This document shows positions 1-9,652 of a stretch of 58,829 nucleotides of DNA, piece by piece. The position numbers were made by a program, and so were the translations under genes. The stretch lies in contig JAQZAZ010000016.1 in the NCBI GenBank assembly GCA_029239355.1, positions 1 through 58,829 on the forward strand. The letters run 5' to 3'. Below the pieces are notes generated by a model, which ran no database searches, was not told the origin of the DNA, and was given only the letters and a program-made list of their open reading frames with translations. Position 1 is the first letter of the stretch. Each line of letters starts with the position of its first letter. This stretch comes from Sphingobacterium sp. Lineage in GTDB: Bacteria; Bacteroidota; Bacteroidia; Sphingobacteriales; Sphingobacteriaceae.

Positions 1-19
1 AGGAGATTATTAAATAACG

Positions 20-1270
20 ATGGCGAAGAATAACGATAGAGACATTCATTGTTCGTTTTGTGGAATAAGCAAAAATGAAGCTCAGATGCTCATTGCTGGA
101 AATGGAGCACACATCTGTGATAGATGTATCCAACAAGCAGGAGAAATCTTGGCAGAAGAATTAAAACAACGGAAAAGCAAAACTTTACAGACTGCATTAA
201 AATTAATACGTCCCCAAGAGATCAAAACGCACTTGGATCAGTATGTAATCGGTCAAGATGATGCAAAGAAAGTGATTTCGGTAGCCGTTTATAATCACTA
301 TAAACGTTTAAATCAAAAAGTGGATAAAGATGAAATTGAAATCGAAAAATCCAATCTGATTATCGTCGGTGAGACGGGTACCGGTAAAACATTGTTGGCA
401 AAGACTGTTGCCAAAATATTGAACGTCCCTTTCTGTATTGTTGATGCCACAGTACTAACCGAGGCAGGATATGTAGGGGAAGATGTGGAAAGTATTTTGA
501 CACGCTTGCTTCAGGCTGCCGATTACGATGTTGCTTCAGCAGAACGTGGTATCATCTATATCGATGAGATTGATAAAATTGCGCGTAAAAGCGATAACCC
601 TTCCATCACACGTGATGTGTCGGGTGAAGGTGTGCAACAGGCGCTATTAAAGATCTTGGAAGGCACGGTTGTGAATGTTCCACCTCAGGGTGGCCGTAAG
701 CATCCGGACCAAAAAATGATTGCGGTCAATACCAGCAATATCCTATTTATCTGTGGTGGTGCATTCGATGGTATCCAAAAGAAAATTGCAAACCGTTTGC
801 GCACTCAGACTGTAGGTTATAAGATGAATGAAGATGAAGAGGAAATTGACTTGAACAATCTATACAAGTATATTACACCTCAAGATCTTAAAAACTTTGG
901 ATTAATTCCAGAATTAATCGGGCGCCTTCCTGTGTTGACTTATTTAAATCCATTGGATAAGGAAACCTTGTTGAGTATTTTAACAGAGCCAAGGAATGCG
1001 TTGGTAAAACAATACAAAAAATTATTTGAGTATGAAGGTGTCGAACTGAAATTTGATGCCGACGTATATACTTTTATTGTAGATAAAGCTGATGAATTTA
1101 AACTTGGAGCCAGGGGGCTACGCAGTATCTGCGAAGCAATCATGCTGGACGCCATGTTTGAAATGCCGTCAACCAAAGAGCAAACGGGACAGAAAAGCCT
1201 GGAAATCACGTTGGATTATGCGAAGAAAAAATTCGAAAAGTCCGATCTGAAAAAGCTTAAAGTCGCTTAA
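20..1270 (+). CDS. clpX: ATP-dependent Clp protease ATP-binding subunit ClpX
   Basis: AAA+ unfoldase that recognises tagged substrates and threads them into the ClpP peptidase chamber in the cytoplasm. The N-terminal zinc-binding domain has the four cysteines C11, C14, C33 and C36. Walker A is GETGTGKT at 117-124, pore loop GYVG at 150-153, Walker B IIYIDE around 178-183 and the RKH loop at 226-228; the sensor-2 motif LGARGLRSI lies near the C-terminus. The 416-aa length is normal for the family. An AGGAG sits at the very start of the window, 12-14 nt before the ATG, one of few clear Shine-Dalgarno sites here. clpP would be expected just upstream, outside the window. A strong terminator follows directly. 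Confidence 0.98.
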   Translation: MAKNNDRDIHCSFCGISKNEAQMLIAGNGAHICDRCIQQAGEILAEELKQRKSKTLQTALKLIRPQEIKTHLDQYVIGQDDAKKVISVAVYNHYKRLNQKVDKDEIEIEKSNLIIVGETGTGKTLLAKTVAKILNVPFCIVDATVLTEAGYVGEDVESILTRLLQAADYDVASAERGIIYIDEIDKIARKSDNPSITRDVSGEGVQQALLKILEGTVVNVPPQGGRKHPDQKMIAVNTSNILFICGGAFDGIQKKIANRLRTQTVGYKMNEDEEEIDLNNLYKYITPQDLKNFGLIPELIGRLPVLTYLNPLDKETLLSILTEPRNALVKQYKKLFEYEGVELKFDADVYTFIVDKADEFKLGARGLRSICEAIMLDAMFEMPSTKEQTGQKSLEITLDYAKKKFEKSDLKKLKVA

Positions 1271-1303
1271 AAAAATCCCGTTCGCTGAACGGGATTTTTT
1301 TTT
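1271..1303 (+). terminator. Rho-independent terminator of clpX
   Basis: A stem with arms AAAATCCCGTTC and GAACGGGATTTT, a 3-nt loop and a run of nine T begins directly after the clpX stop codon. It is a textbook intrinsic terminator. Confidence 0.93.
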
Positions 1304-1483
1304 ACCTATTGAACCTTCTCACTGAGCTGGTATCACACTTACACAGCGATATTCGATCATCAAAAACGCTTAAAATAAGGTAAAATAGGATAAAAAAAGA
1401 ATTTAAAATCTTATATTACATTAATAACATAGCCATAACGGAATGTTGATAGACATGTAAGAAATTCGTGAAATTAAAATGAA

Positions 1484-2314
1484 ATGACTATGACTAAGAA
1501 AAGCACAAAAAATACAGTAAATAGCCCGATAACACCAGGTTTAAAAACAAAGGAAGAGATCGTAAACAATTGGCTTCCGCGTTATACCGGAAGACCCCTT
1601 GAAGAATTTGGGGAGTATATCCTCCTGACAAACTTTTCAAAATATATCCAACTATTTTCGGAAATGCATGACAATGCCCCTATCTACGGCGAGGACAAGC
1701 CCATGCAATCCGTTACTGCTGGAGGCATTACCATCATCAATTTTGGAATGGGTAGCCCGATGGCCGCAACCATTATGGATCTGCTATCCGCCATTGCACC
1801 TAAGGCGGTTCTATTTTTGGGCAAGACAGGTGGTATCAAAAAGAAAATCCCTGTAGGCGAACTGATTCTACCTATCGCGGCGATCCGTGGTGAAGGAACA
1901 TCGAATGATTACTTTCCACCAGAGGTACCCTCACTACCGGCCTTTGCCATGCAGAAAGCGATCTCCACAACAATTCGTGACCACCAACGGGATTATTGGA
2001 CCGGAACAGTATATACGACCAATAGGAGAGTATGGGAACATGACAAAGCTTTTAAAAAGTACCTGAAGTCTATCCGTGCCATGTGTGTCGATATGGAAAC
2101 AGCGACAATATTCAGTGTCGGTTTTGCCAACAAGATTCCAACAGGCGCTTTGCTGTTGGTTTCTGACCAACCTATGGTTCCGGAAGGAGTAAAAACATCC
2201 GTTAGTGATGTTACGGTTACAGCCAAGTATGTAGAGGCACATATCAGCATAGGGATTGATGCTTTGAAACAGCTTATCAATAACGGTCTGACGGTAAAAC
2301 ACCTTAAATTCTAG
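1484..2314 (+). CDS. amn: AMP nucleosidase
   Basis: Hydrolyses AMP to adenine and ribose 5-phosphate in purine salvage. At 276 aa it is the short PNP/UDP-phosphorylase-fold form without the regulatory N-terminal domain of E. coli Amn. The phosphorylase-superfamily motif CVDMETA lies near residue 203, followed by LLVSDQPMVPEG near 225, both typical of the Bacteroidota enzyme. The central FLGKTGGI and GEGTSNDYFPP segments match the nucleotide-binding region. The chosen ATG is the first of two close in-frame ATGs (1484 and 1490), so the true start may be two codons later. It is monocistronic, 180 nt after the clpX terminator. Assigned by motif recall, not by alignment. Confidence 0.88.
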   Translation: MTMTKKSTKNTVNSPITPGLKTKEEIVNNWLPRYTGRPLEEFGEYILLTNFSKYIQLFSEMHDNAPIYGEDKPMQSVTAGGITIINFGMGSPMAATIMDLLSAIAPKAVLFLGKTGGIKKKIPVGELILPIAAIRGEGTSNDYFPPEVPSLPAFAMQKAISTTIRDHQRDYWTGTVYTTNRRVWEHDKAFKKYLKSIRAMCVDMETATIFSVGFANKIPTGALLLVSDQPMVPEGVKTSVSDVTVTAKYVEAHISIGIDALKQLINNGLTVKHLKF

Positions 2315-2366
2315 AGGTTTAAACAAATCCTGGTATTTAAAAAGCTTGAAGTTGTTGTATTAAGTT

Positions 2367-2396
2367 AATGAGCTCGTTTATTTTATCGGGCTCATT
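2367..2396 (+). terminator. Putative terminator of AMP nucleosidase gene
   Basis: Arms AATGAGCTCG and CGGGCTCATT pair over 10 bp with one G-U, around a 10-nt AT-rich loop. The T-tract after it is weak (CTATTTG), so termination efficiency is uncertain. Confidence 0.5.
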
Positions 2397-2669
2397 CTAT
2401 TTGATCTGTGTTTTACTTCCCCATCTTTATTCCATTCAATAACGGTTTAATATCCCCCAGATCCTGCCAGCACCGCCCCATTGATACCTCCTGAAAAACA
2501 ACAAGTTAAAGATAAAATAACATATACTTGATTATTAATTGAACTGTTATTAACTATAAATTGAAACGTTAACAAATGTTAATTTGCACAATAATTAAAC
2601 TATTTGGCGTTATATGTTGTAATAGTATTATTACAAATAGCACATATATCATAAATTTAATCAAGCATT
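2397..2669. other. Intergenic region upstream of the efflux operon
   Basis: AT-rich leader of the RND operon with no open gene. It holds two inverted repeats (2569-2582 and 2617-2636) and one 7/8 match to the Bacteroidota -7 element, TTAATTTG at 2579-2586. No -33 TTTG lies at the expected distance. Confidence 0.5.
2617..2636. promoter_or_regulatory. Candidate operator: 20-bp inverted repeat before RND operon
   Basis: Perfect 8-bp arms TTGTAATA and TATTACAA around a GTAT spacer, 33 nt before the efflux operon start codon. A second smaller inverted repeat, TTAACA-AA-TGTTAA, lies at 2569-2582. Size and place fit the site of a dimeric repressor such as a TetR-type efflux regulator, but no regulator gene is adjacent. 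Confidence 0.45.
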
Positions 2670-3833
2670 GTGAAGAAAAAAACATTATCTATTTTCAGCG
2701 CCTCCTTATTGATTTGTTCATTCTTAGCCACCCAGGTAAGTTGTTCTTCAAGTTCCTCCAAAGAAAATAATGTCAATGAAAAACCCGTAGCTTTACCAGT
2801 TTATACTGTTGTAAAATCAGATGCGACCACGATCAAAGATTATTTGGGTACCATTGAAGGAAAGGTCAATGTAGAAGTCAGGCCGCAGGTTGAGGGCTTA
2901 TTGCAAGAAATCTATGTCGATGAAGGATCTTTTGTACAAAAAGGACAAAAGCTATTTAAAGTAGATCCTTCTACTTATCAAGAAAACCTAAACAATATGG
3001 TTGCTACGGAACAGGTTGCGCGGGCCAAACTTAAAAATGCGCAGTTGGAGGTAGACCGTTTGAAGCCATTGGTTCAAAATGATGTTATTTCAGATGTAAA
3101 ACTCGCCTCGGCCAAGTCTGACTATCAAGTCGCCAAAGCAACCTTAGATCAGGCCATAGCTGCTGTACGATCCGCACAGATCAGTAAAGACTTTACCCTC
3201 ATTACCGCTCCTGTAAGTGGGTATATCGGACGGATACCAAAACGTGTGGGCAATTTAGTATCCAAAGGTGATAAGGAGCCCCTCACCTACCTTTCCGATA
3301 TCCAAGAGGTCTATGTATATTTTTCGATGAACGAATCTGATTTCCTATATTTTTCAAAAGCACAGGCAAAAAAAGACAGTGTTGAGGGCAAGAAGTACAA
3401 CCACAACCAAAAACTGGTTTTTCCCCAAGTCACATTAGTTCTCGCGGATGGTGAAGAATATGCAAAGAAAGGAACTGTCGATGCCGTCAATGGACAAATC
3501 AACCGAACCACTGGCGCGATTTCCTTACGTGCGACTTTTCAGAACCAGGACAATATGTTACGTTCAGGAAGCAGTGGCACCCTAAAAATTGCCGAAGTAA
3601 AAAAGAACGTTCTTCAGATCCCACAGATTGCCATCAACGAATTACAGGATAAAACGTTTGTCTATATATTAGACAAAAACAACAAAGCGCAACGGCGGAA
3701 TATTCAACTTTCGGGCAAAAGTAAAGGCAATTACATTGTGGCAACAGGTCTAAAAGAAAATGACCGTGTCATTACCAGCGGATTTGACAAACTAACCGAT
3801 GGCTCGGTCGTAGCCCCTATTCCACAAAAATAA
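2670..3833 (+). CDS. RND efflux periplasmic adaptor (membrane fusion protein)
   Basis: Periplasmic adaptor of a tripartite RND efflux pump; it bridges the inner-membrane pump and the outer-membrane channel that follow. The start is GTG. The N-terminus is a lipoprotein-type signal with a Cys-Ser-rich stretch after about 25 residues (the -3 position is Gln, so the lipobox is imperfect). Then come the split biotinyl/lipoyl domain (VNVEVRPQVEG at about 68-78 and ITAPVSGYIGRIP near 175), an alpha-helical hairpin (about 105-165), and beta-barrel and membrane-proximal domains. The 387-aa length is usual. It lies 72 nt before the pump gene in the same operon. Confidence 0.93.
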   Translation: MKKKTLSIFSASLLICSFLATQVSCSSSSSKENNVNEKPVALPVYTVVKSDATTIKDYLGTIEGKVNVEVRPQVEGLLQEIYVDEGSFVQKGQKLFKVDPSTYQENLNNMVATEQVARAKLKNAQLEVDRLKPLVQNDVISDVKLASAKSDYQVAKATLDQAIAAVRSAQISKDFTLITAPVSGYIGRIPKRVGNLVSKGDKEPLTYLSDIQEVYVYFSMNESDFLYFSKAQAKKDSVEGKKYNHNQKLVFPQVTLVLADGEEYAKKGTVDAVNGQINRTTGAISLRATFQNQDNMLRSGSSGTLKIAEVKKNVLQIPQIAINELQDKTFVYILDKNNKAQRRNIQLSGKSKGNYIVATGLKENDRVITSGFDKLTDGSVVAPIPQK

Positions 3834-3905
3834 TTAACGCACTCTTCACGTATTTATGGCAACCTATTTTCAGGTTTGCCCTTGGTATGTCTAAAATTCG
3901 TATCT

Positions 3906-6900
3906 ATGTTAAAAACCTTTATTAATAGACCTGTTTTGGCGACGGTCATTTCTATCATTTTGGTCATATTGGGTCTGGTGGGATTAAAATTACTTCCTGT
4001 ATCCCGCTTTCCTGAAATCGCACCGCCTAGTGTTCTGGTGTCACTGAGTTATCCGGGTGCCAATGCGGAGACGGTAGCAAAAAGTGTTTTGCTGCCAATT
4101 GAAGAGGCTATCAACGGTGTTGAAGACATGACATACATTAAGTCTTCTGCCTCCAATTCGGGTTCGGGAAGTGTATCCGTCTATTTCAAGACCGGAACAA
4201 ATCCAGACATTGCCTCAGTGAATGTGCAAACCCGCATCTCAAAAGCCATTAGCGCGATTCCTGCCGAAGTAAATGAGGCTGGGATTACCGTTATGCCACG
4301 TCAGACGGGAGTTATTATGACTATTAATCTTTATTCAGATCATCAAGATAAGGCCTATGACGAGACCTTTTTGCAGGCCTACGCCCAGATCAATCTCATG
4401 CGGCCCTTATTACGTGTTGATGGGGTAGCCCAGGTGTCCCGTCTCGGTGCGAGGGATTATGCCATGCGACTTTGGCTAAATCCAGAAAAATTAGCACTCT
4501 ATAATCTTGTTCCCCAAGATATTATGAACTCCATTAAAGATCAAAACTTTGAAATCGCTCCGGGTAAATTCGGGGAAACGTCTGACGAAGCATTTGAAAC
4601 CGTGATTCGACACAAGGGGCGCTTTACAACCCCCGAAGAATTCCAGCATATTGTCATCAAGACAAACAATGATGGGTCGGTCCTCTACCTCAAGGATGTT
4701 GCACGGGTAGAATTTGGCGCAACAAATCTCAGTAGCGACAATAAAGTTAATGGTCATCCCGGGCTGACCCTCAATCTGACACAAACCAGTGGTTCTAACG
4801 CCCACGATATAGATATTGCCGTCCGAAAGGTACTCGAAGAGCAAGCCAAGACATTCCCAAAGGGATTACATTATGAAGTGACTTACTCCGTACGTGACCA
4901 GATTGATGAATCCATCAATCAGGTTGAACACACCCTCTTTGAAGCATTTATTTTGGTATTTATCATTGTTTTCATCTTCCTGCAAGATTTTCGATCTACT
5001 TTGATTCCCGCAATTGCAATACCCGTTTCTTTGGTAGGTACTTTCTTTTTCCTACAGCTGTTTGGCTTCTCGCTCAATGTATTGACGATGTTCGCCTTGG
5101 TGCTTGCCATTGGTATTGTTGTAGATGACGCCATTGTTGTTGTGGAGGCGATACATGAGAAAATGCACAGCACAGGGTTAAAACCCAAAGCAGCAACATT
5201 ATCGACAATGTCAGAAATTACCAGTGCGATACTGTCCATTACCATGGTCATGGCGGCCGTATTTTTGCCCGTTGGCTTTATGGAGGGGCCTGCCGGTATC
5301 TTTTACCGACAATTTGCTTATACACTGGCAACTGCGATTTTAATATCGGCATTAAATGCATTGACATTGAGTCCTGCGTTATGTGCACTCTTACTCAAAG
5401 CGCCAAAACATCAGAACGAAGAAAAACATAAATCCAAAATTAATCAATTCAAAAATCGTTTCTTTAAAGCATTCAACACTTCTTTTGATCATCTGACTGC
5501 CCGGTATGTATCCATCGTGCAGTGGTTGATTAATCACAAAAAAACAGCCTGGATAGGTTTGATATTGATTACCGCAATCGGAGTCGTTTTGATGGTCAAA
5601 ACGCCAAAGAGTTTTATCCCAACAGAAGATGATGGATTTATCACTTACAACATCGCCCTGCCTCCAGGTGCTTCGCTAAGCCGGACGACAGAAGTCCTCC
5701 ATCGTGCCGACAGCATACTGAAAAAAAGAAAAGATATTGAAGGAATGACAACGGTATCTGGATTCAACGCGTTGGATGGTAGTTCAAGTCCTGCATTTGC
5801 TGCAGGTTACATTACACTTAAGCCGCATGCTAAGCGCGAGCATATTAAAAATATCAATGCTTTTATGGACACCATCAGGAATGATTTGGCTCAAATTAAT
5901 GAGGCTACCTTCACAGTCTTCCCAAGACCAACCGTACAGGGATTTGGTGATTTTGCGGGCATTGAGATGGTTTTACAAGATCGCATGGGCGGTGACGTAA
6001 GGGACTTTAATACCATTGCGGATACTTTCATTAGCCAGTTGAATACCCTTCCGGAAATCCGGAGCGCTTACACCAGCTTTAAATCCAATTTCCCACAATA
6101 CGAGGTGAACATTGACGCTGTAAAAGCGAAATCACTTGGCGTTGAGATCAAAGATCTCATGTCCACGATCCGCTCCTATTTTGCACGGGTACAAGCCAGT
6201 GACTTTAATCGTTTCGGACGTCAATATCGTGTCTACGTGCAGTCGGATTTTGACTTCCGTAAAGACCCCGAATCCTTCAATTCAATTTTCGTACGGAACA
6301 ACAAAGGTGAGATGGTACCCATCAACACCATATTGACATTAGAAAAAACTGTTGGACCCGAAACCATCACCCGGTATAATCTATACAATGCTATTTCAGT
6401 CAATATAACACCGGCTGAAGGATACAGTACCGATGACGCCATGCAGGCTATCCAAAAGCTAGCTGACCAGGAGCTCCCCGGCAACTATGGCTTTGAATGG
6501 ACGGGAATGAGTTATGAGGAGAGTCGATCAGGTTCACAGACCATCCTGATCTTTGTATTAAGTATCTTGTTTGTTTACTTTCTGCTCGCTGCACAGTATG
6601 AAAGCTATATCTTGCCTTGGGCGGTCTTGTTGTCGATACCTGTGGGTTTGATCGGTGTTTTTTCAGTGATCAATCTTGTCGGCTTGCAGAATAACATCTA
6701 TGTACAGGTGGGCTTGATCATGCTGATCGGCTTATTGGCTAAAAATGCAATCCTCATTGTCGAGTTTGCCACACAAGAGCGCAAAAATGGAAAAACCATT
6801 GTCGAAGCGGCAGTCAGCGGCTCAAAATTAAGGTTAAGACCGATTTTAATGACCAGTCTCGCATTTGTTGCAGGTCTCGTTCCATTGATGTGGACAGTTG

Positions 6901-7058
6901 GTCCTTCGGCTATCGGTAATCACTCGATTAGCTTTAGCGCCGCAGGCGGCATGCTGCTAGGCGTTGCGTTTGGCATTTTTATTATTCCGGTACTCTTTGT
7001 TGTCTTCAAAGGTTTGGATGAGAAATTACAGGATAAATTAGCTAAAGAAGAAGAATGA
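3906..7058 (+). CDS. RND multidrug efflux transporter, HAE1 (AcrB) family
   Basis: Proton-driven inner-membrane exporter that passes drugs through the adaptor to the outer-membrane channel. The start is ATG 3906, which gives the typical MLKTFINRPVLATV N-terminus; an upstream in-frame TTG at 3876 would add ten unlikely residues. The resulting 1050 aa is the normal size. TM1 is at 10-28 and porter loops follow, with TM2-6 around 330-500. The TM4 proton-relay aspartates are visible in GIVVDDAIVVVEA, near residue 400, and the C-terminal half repeats the topology, with the lysine in GLLAKNAILIVEF (TM10). The stop overlaps the next gene by 4 nt (ATGA), so translation is probably coupled. Confidence 0.96.
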   Translation: MLKTFINRPVLATVISIILVILGLVGLKLLPVSRFPEIAPPSVLVSLSYPGANAETVAKSVLLPIEEAINGVEDMTYIKSSASNSGSGSVSVYFKTGTNPDIASVNVQTRISKAISAIPAEVNEAGITVMPRQTGVIMTINLYSDHQDKAYDETFLQAYAQINLMRPLLRVDGVAQVSRLGARDYAMRLWLNPEKLALYNLVPQDIMNSIKDQNFEIAPGKFGETSDEAFETVIRHKGRFTTPEEFQHIVIKTNNDGSVLYLKDVARVEFGATNLSSDNKVNGHPGLTLNLTQTSGSNAHDIDIAVRKVLEEQAKTFPKGLHYEVTYSVRDQIDESINQVEHTLFEAFILVFIIVFIFLQDFRSTLIPAIAIPVSLVGTFFFLQLFGFSLNVLTMFALVLAIGIVVDDAIVVVEAIHEKMHSTGLKPKAATLSTMSEITSAILSITMVMAAVFLPVGFMEGPAGIFYRQFAYTLATAILISALNALTLSPALCALLLKAPKHQNEEKHKSKINQFKNRFFKAFNTSFDHLTARYVSIVQWLINHKKTAWIGLILITAIGVVLMVKTPKSFIPTEDDGFITYNIALPPGASLSRTTEVLHRADSILKKRKDIEGMTTVSGFNALDGSSSPAFAAGYITLKPHAKREHIKNINAFMDTIRNDLAQINEATFTVFPRPTVQGFGDFAGIEMVLQDRMGGDVRDFNTIADTFISQLNTLPEIRSAYTSFKSNFPQYEVNIDAVKAKSLGVEIKDLMSTIRSYFARVQASDFNRFGRQYRVYVQSDFDFRKDPESFNSIFVRNNKGEMVPINTILTLEKTVGPETITRYNLYNAISVNITPAEGYSTDDAMQAIQKLADQELPGNYGFEWTGMSYEESRSGSQTILIFVLSILFVYFLLAAQYESYILPWAVLLSIPVGLIGVFSVINLVGLQNNIYVQVGLIMLIGLLAKNAILIVEFATQERKNGKTIVEAAVSGSKLRLRPILMTSLAFVAGLVPLMWTVGPSAIGNHSISFSAAGGMLLGVAFGIFIIPVLFVVFKGLDEKLQDKLAKEEE

Positions 7059-8521
7059 AGAACATAAGAAAATACATTTCAGCACTATGTGTAGCTGCAG
7101 GTCTATTGATATTGATGAATGCCTGTAAAGTTGGCAAAGACTATGTTCAGCCTAAGCTAAAACTTCCCAACACCTTCCGCGGTGACACACTTGATTATTT
7201 TGGCGATACGTCAAGCATGGGTCTTATTCATTGGAAATCGTTTTTCCATGACCCCACCCTCAAACTGCTAATCGACTCTGCTTTAGCCAATAACTTCGAG
7301 ATGAAAACGGCATTGCTCAATCTTCAGATCTCCACGAGGGTCTTGGCACAGAATAAATCGAATTATTTACCAAGTGTCAATGCCACCATTGCCAATGGCA
7401 GCCGTACCTGGCGATCCAAAGATTTTGGAAGCGGGCCATTGACAAAATACTATGAGCGCAAGGGCGAAAAAGCAAGGGAAAATATGTTTGTGTACCAATC
7501 TCAATTTGGATCAGATATCAGTTTTAGCTGGGAGATAGACATCTGGAAAAAGATCAGTAACAAACAAGAACAACTCCTTGCTGAATATTTGGATACACAG
7601 GAAGCGAAAAATGCTATTCAAACCAATATTATCACTGCTGTTGCCAAAGGTTACTTCAATCTTTTGATGTTAGATGCCAAGATTGAAGTGGCCAAACGCA
7701 ATGTCCAATTGAATGACAGTACATTACGCATGATCAAACTTCAATACAATGCCGGTGAGATTACAGCGCTGGCCATACAACAGACCGAATCGCAACGCTT
7801 ACTTGCCGCCTCGCTCGTACCAGAATTGGAAAAGCAGATTGTAATTCAAGAGAATGCACTTCAGACGTTAACTGGAAGACTTCCGGATAGCATCAGGCGC
7901 GGGACTTCATATGAACACCTTTTCGCTGAAAGCAAAGACATCTCACTCGGTTCACCCATCGAAATTGTACGAAATCGTCCAGATATACGTTCGGCCGAGT
8001 TTCAATTGATGGCCGCTAATGCGAACGCGAATATTCAGCAGGCTATGCGTTATCCTTCGCTCAACATCGGTGGAGTATTGGGTGTAAACGCTATGCTTCC
8101 CAGAAATTGGTTCAATATTCCCGGCGCCTTATTGGGTGGTATCACAGGCAATCTGACCACACCCATTTTCAAAAACAAAACACTAAAAACACAATATGAA
8201 GTTGCTAGACTGGAACGGGATAAGGCCGAAATCCTACTTCAACAGAAAGTGGTTGAAGCCGTTGCTGAAGTCTCCAATGCTGTAGTAACCGTCGACAAAC
8301 AGCGTGAACAGCTGGAGCTGGCAAGGCAAAGAGTGGATAATGCACATCTCGCGGTGAAGAATGCAAATCTACTCTTCAAAAGTGGTTATGCAACTTACCT
8401 CGAGGTGATCACCGCTCAGAGCAATGCCCTGGATAGCGATTTAGACCTTGTCGAATTACGTCAGCAGCATTTGGATGGCTTCGTGGACCTCTACCGTTCT
8501 CTAGGTGGCGGTTGGAGATAA
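7055..8521 (+). CDS. Outer-membrane efflux channel lipoprotein (TolC/OprM/NodT family)
   Basis: Third component of the RND pump: a trimeric outer-membrane channel with a long periplasmic alpha-barrel. It has an N-terminal signal peptide ending in a lipobox-like LMNAC (Cys24), followed by the family's VGKDYVQP start of the mature protein. Two OEP repeats cover about 60-250 and 270-480; the second contains RPDIRSAEFQL and a C-terminal SGYATYLEVITAQSNAL segment, both typical of the family. At 488 aa the length is usual. The ATG overlaps the pump's stop codon. Confidence 0.94.
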   Translation: MKNIRKYISALCVAAGLLILMNACKVGKDYVQPKLKLPNTFRGDTLDYFGDTSSMGLIHWKSFFHDPTLKLLIDSALANNFEMKTALLNLQISTRVLAQNKSNYLPSVNATIANGSRTWRSKDFGSGPLTKYYERKGEKARENMFVYQSQFGSDISFSWEIDIWKKISNKQEQLLAEYLDTQEAKNAIQTNIITAVAKGYFNLLMLDAKIEVAKRNVQLNDSTLRMIKLQYNAGEITALAIQQTESQRLLAASLVPELEKQIVIQENALQTLTGRLPDSIRRGTSYEHLFAESKDISLGSPIEIVRNRPDIRSAEFQLMAANANANIQQAMRYPSLNIGGVLGVNAMLPRNWFNIPGALLGGITGNLTTPIFKNKTLKTQYEVARLERDKAEILLQQKVVEAVAEVSNAVVTVDKQREQLELARQRVDNAHLAVKNANLLFKSGYATYLEVITAQSNALDSDLDLVELRQQHLDGFVDLYRSLGGGWR

Positions 8522-8546
8522 TGATTTAAAAAGCTATTTTTGTCTT

Positions 8547-8759
8547 ATGACACCAGAAGAATTACAAGAATATTTTCGCTCTCGGGAGCTACCCAAATCG
8601 CTGGAAATACAAAAAGACATGCAAGTTTTTGATGTAGAGCGATTTATCAGCACGAGTTTTATTCATGTTGGACTATGGAAAAAAGATCTGAGCAAATGCC
8701 CCGCATGGGTCAGGCTCCTAAAGTTTAAAGAAGCTTTGGAAAATAATGAAAAAGCCTAA
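8547..8759 (+). CDS. Small DUF6965-like protein
   Basis: A 70-aa acidic cytosolic protein that starts MTPEELQEYF. A longer frame opens at 8505 inside the efflux channel gene, but the ATG at 8547 gives the compact N-terminus. The family name is from memory of small Bacteroidota proteins that begin MTPEEL and have an ELPK segment; no function is known to me. It lies 25 nt after the efflux operon and may be a read-through passenger. Its TAA stop falls inside the left arm of the following terminator. Confidence 0.6.
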   Translation: MTPEELQEYFRSRELPKSLEIQKDMQVFDVERFISTSFIHVGLWKKDLSKCPAWVRLLKFKEALENNEKA

Positions 8760-8777
8760 CAAATTGTTAGGCTTTTT
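8749..8777. terminator. Bidirectional terminator shared by convergent genes
   Basis: Perfect 12-bp arms AAAAAGCCTAAC and GTTAGGCTTTTT flank a 5-nt loop, with an A-tract on one side and a T-tract on the other. It contains the stop codon of the 70-aa gene and touches the stop of the convergent response regulator, so it can end both transcripts. Confidence 0.92.
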
Positions 8778-9148
8778 TATGCATTTAATTGTTGCAGCAA
8801 TGCAGCCATCTCCTCCTTCGAAAAGATCTGCTCGGCGCCTCCCGCCAACATTTCAATACGTTCGATTTCATCACTACTCGAGGTCAGGCCAAATATACGA
8901 ATGGAAGGAAATTTATCCCTGACTATTTTTGCGGTTTCGATACCGTTTAAGATCGGCATGTGCAAATCCAGTATACACACCTCTGGTAGTGCTTTTTTAT
9001 TTTCAATCAGATAATCGATGAGATCTCGGCCGTTGGAAGCGCAATACACTAATTCCAAAGAATGGGATTGGGCCATAGCCTTCATCATCACATGATGGAT
9101 CATCGCATCATCTGCGTAGACAATCTTACATTTACTTTTGGTATCCAT
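8777..9148 (-). CDS. Single-domain response regulator (CheY-like receiver)
   Basis: A 123-aa stand-alone receiver domain with no output domain. The acidic pair D13/D14, phospho-acceptor D61 (ILDLHMP), switch Thr89 and conserved Lys111 are all present, so it should be phosphorylatable. Such lone receivers relay phosphate or bind a partner; no histidine kinase is nearby, so the partner is unknown. The segment after the phospho-site (LHMPILNG) resembles the NarL/CheY receiver class. It is convergent with the 70-aa gene and shares its terminator. Its upstream 250 nt are AT-rich, without a clear -7 element. Confidence 0.9.
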   Translation of the reverse strand: MDTKSKCKIVYADDAMIHHVMMKAMAQSHSLELVYCASNGRDLIDYLIENKKALPEVCILDLHMPILNGIETAKIVRDKFPSIRIFGLTSSSDEIERIEMLAGGAEQIFSKEEMAALLQQLNA

Positions 9149-9400
9149 TCGAAAAAGATGTCATGCTACTAATTAATACAATAAAATTCTATAAATACGT
9201 AATAAAATAAAAAAACTGGAAATAAGTTAGGAAGAATTATGTTAATATGCAAATCTTATTTCAAAAACACACATTGTAATTCGCTTATGACGGAGTTCAG
9301 ATCGAATAAAAAAGAATATCAATAGGTAGAAATTTTCTTTGGGACATTATATCCAGATCTTTGCACTTGTTGACAGATTTGATTTAACAATATGATATCG

Positions 9401-9604
9401 TTAAAAGTCATCTTCAATAATTTCGGCCACACGCCCCACCTGGCCATCAGTCAGTCTTACTTTGATACCTCTGGAATGATAAGATGAAGATGTCAATAAA
9501 TCTTTTACAATACCTTCTGTAAGATTTCCACTACGTTGGTCTTTTTTTAAAATAATATTGACCAACATTCCGGGCTTTACGTCTGCTCTATTTCTTCCGT
9601 CCAT
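9401..9604 (-). CDS. ywbE: YwbE family protein (DUF2196)
   Basis: A 67-aa protein of a conserved family with unknown function; the GIVKDLLTSSSYHSRGIKVR segment is the family hallmark. The start is ATG 9604, giving the family's MDGRNRADVKPGM N-terminus. The frame stays open upstream to 9769, and an ATG at 9727 is possible, but that would place the rseP terminator inside the gene. A perfect -7 element (TACATTTG on the minus strand) ends 3 nt before this ATG, so the mRNA is probably leaderless. Confidence 0.85.
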   Translation of the reverse strand: MDGRNRADVKPGMLVNIILKKDQRSGNLTEGIVKDLLTSSSYHSRGIKVRLTDGQVGRVAEIIEDDF

Positions 9605-9607
9605 GTT

Positions 9608-9641
9608 CAAATGTAAGAAATAAAAAAGGAGTTTTCCAAAA
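9608..9641 (-). promoter_or_regulatory. Bacteroidota-type promoter of ywbE
   Basis: Reading the minus strand: TTTTG at 9641-9637, a 21-nt spacer, then TACATTTG at 9615-9608, a perfect TAnnTTTG. The -33 part sits in the loop of the rseP terminator. The expected start site is at or within a few nt of the ATG. Confidence 0.6.
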
Positions 9642-9652
9642 GAAAACTCCCC
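9627..9652 (-). terminator. Terminator downstream of rseP
   Basis: Perfect 9-bp arms GGAGTTTTC and GAAAACTCC with a 5-nt loop. On the minus strand a T-run follows (TTTTTTA). It lies about 195 nt past the rseP stop codon, so the rseP transcript has a long 3' tail. Confidence 0.8.

Noticed and set aside
1304..1483. Promoter of the AMP nucleosidase gene
   Set aside because: AT-rich, but no TAnnTTTG with a -33 box was found, so none is called.
3876..3905. Ten-residue N-terminal extension of the RND pump from a TTG
   Set aside because: The ATG at 3906 gives the conserved family N-terminus, so the extension is only an open frame.
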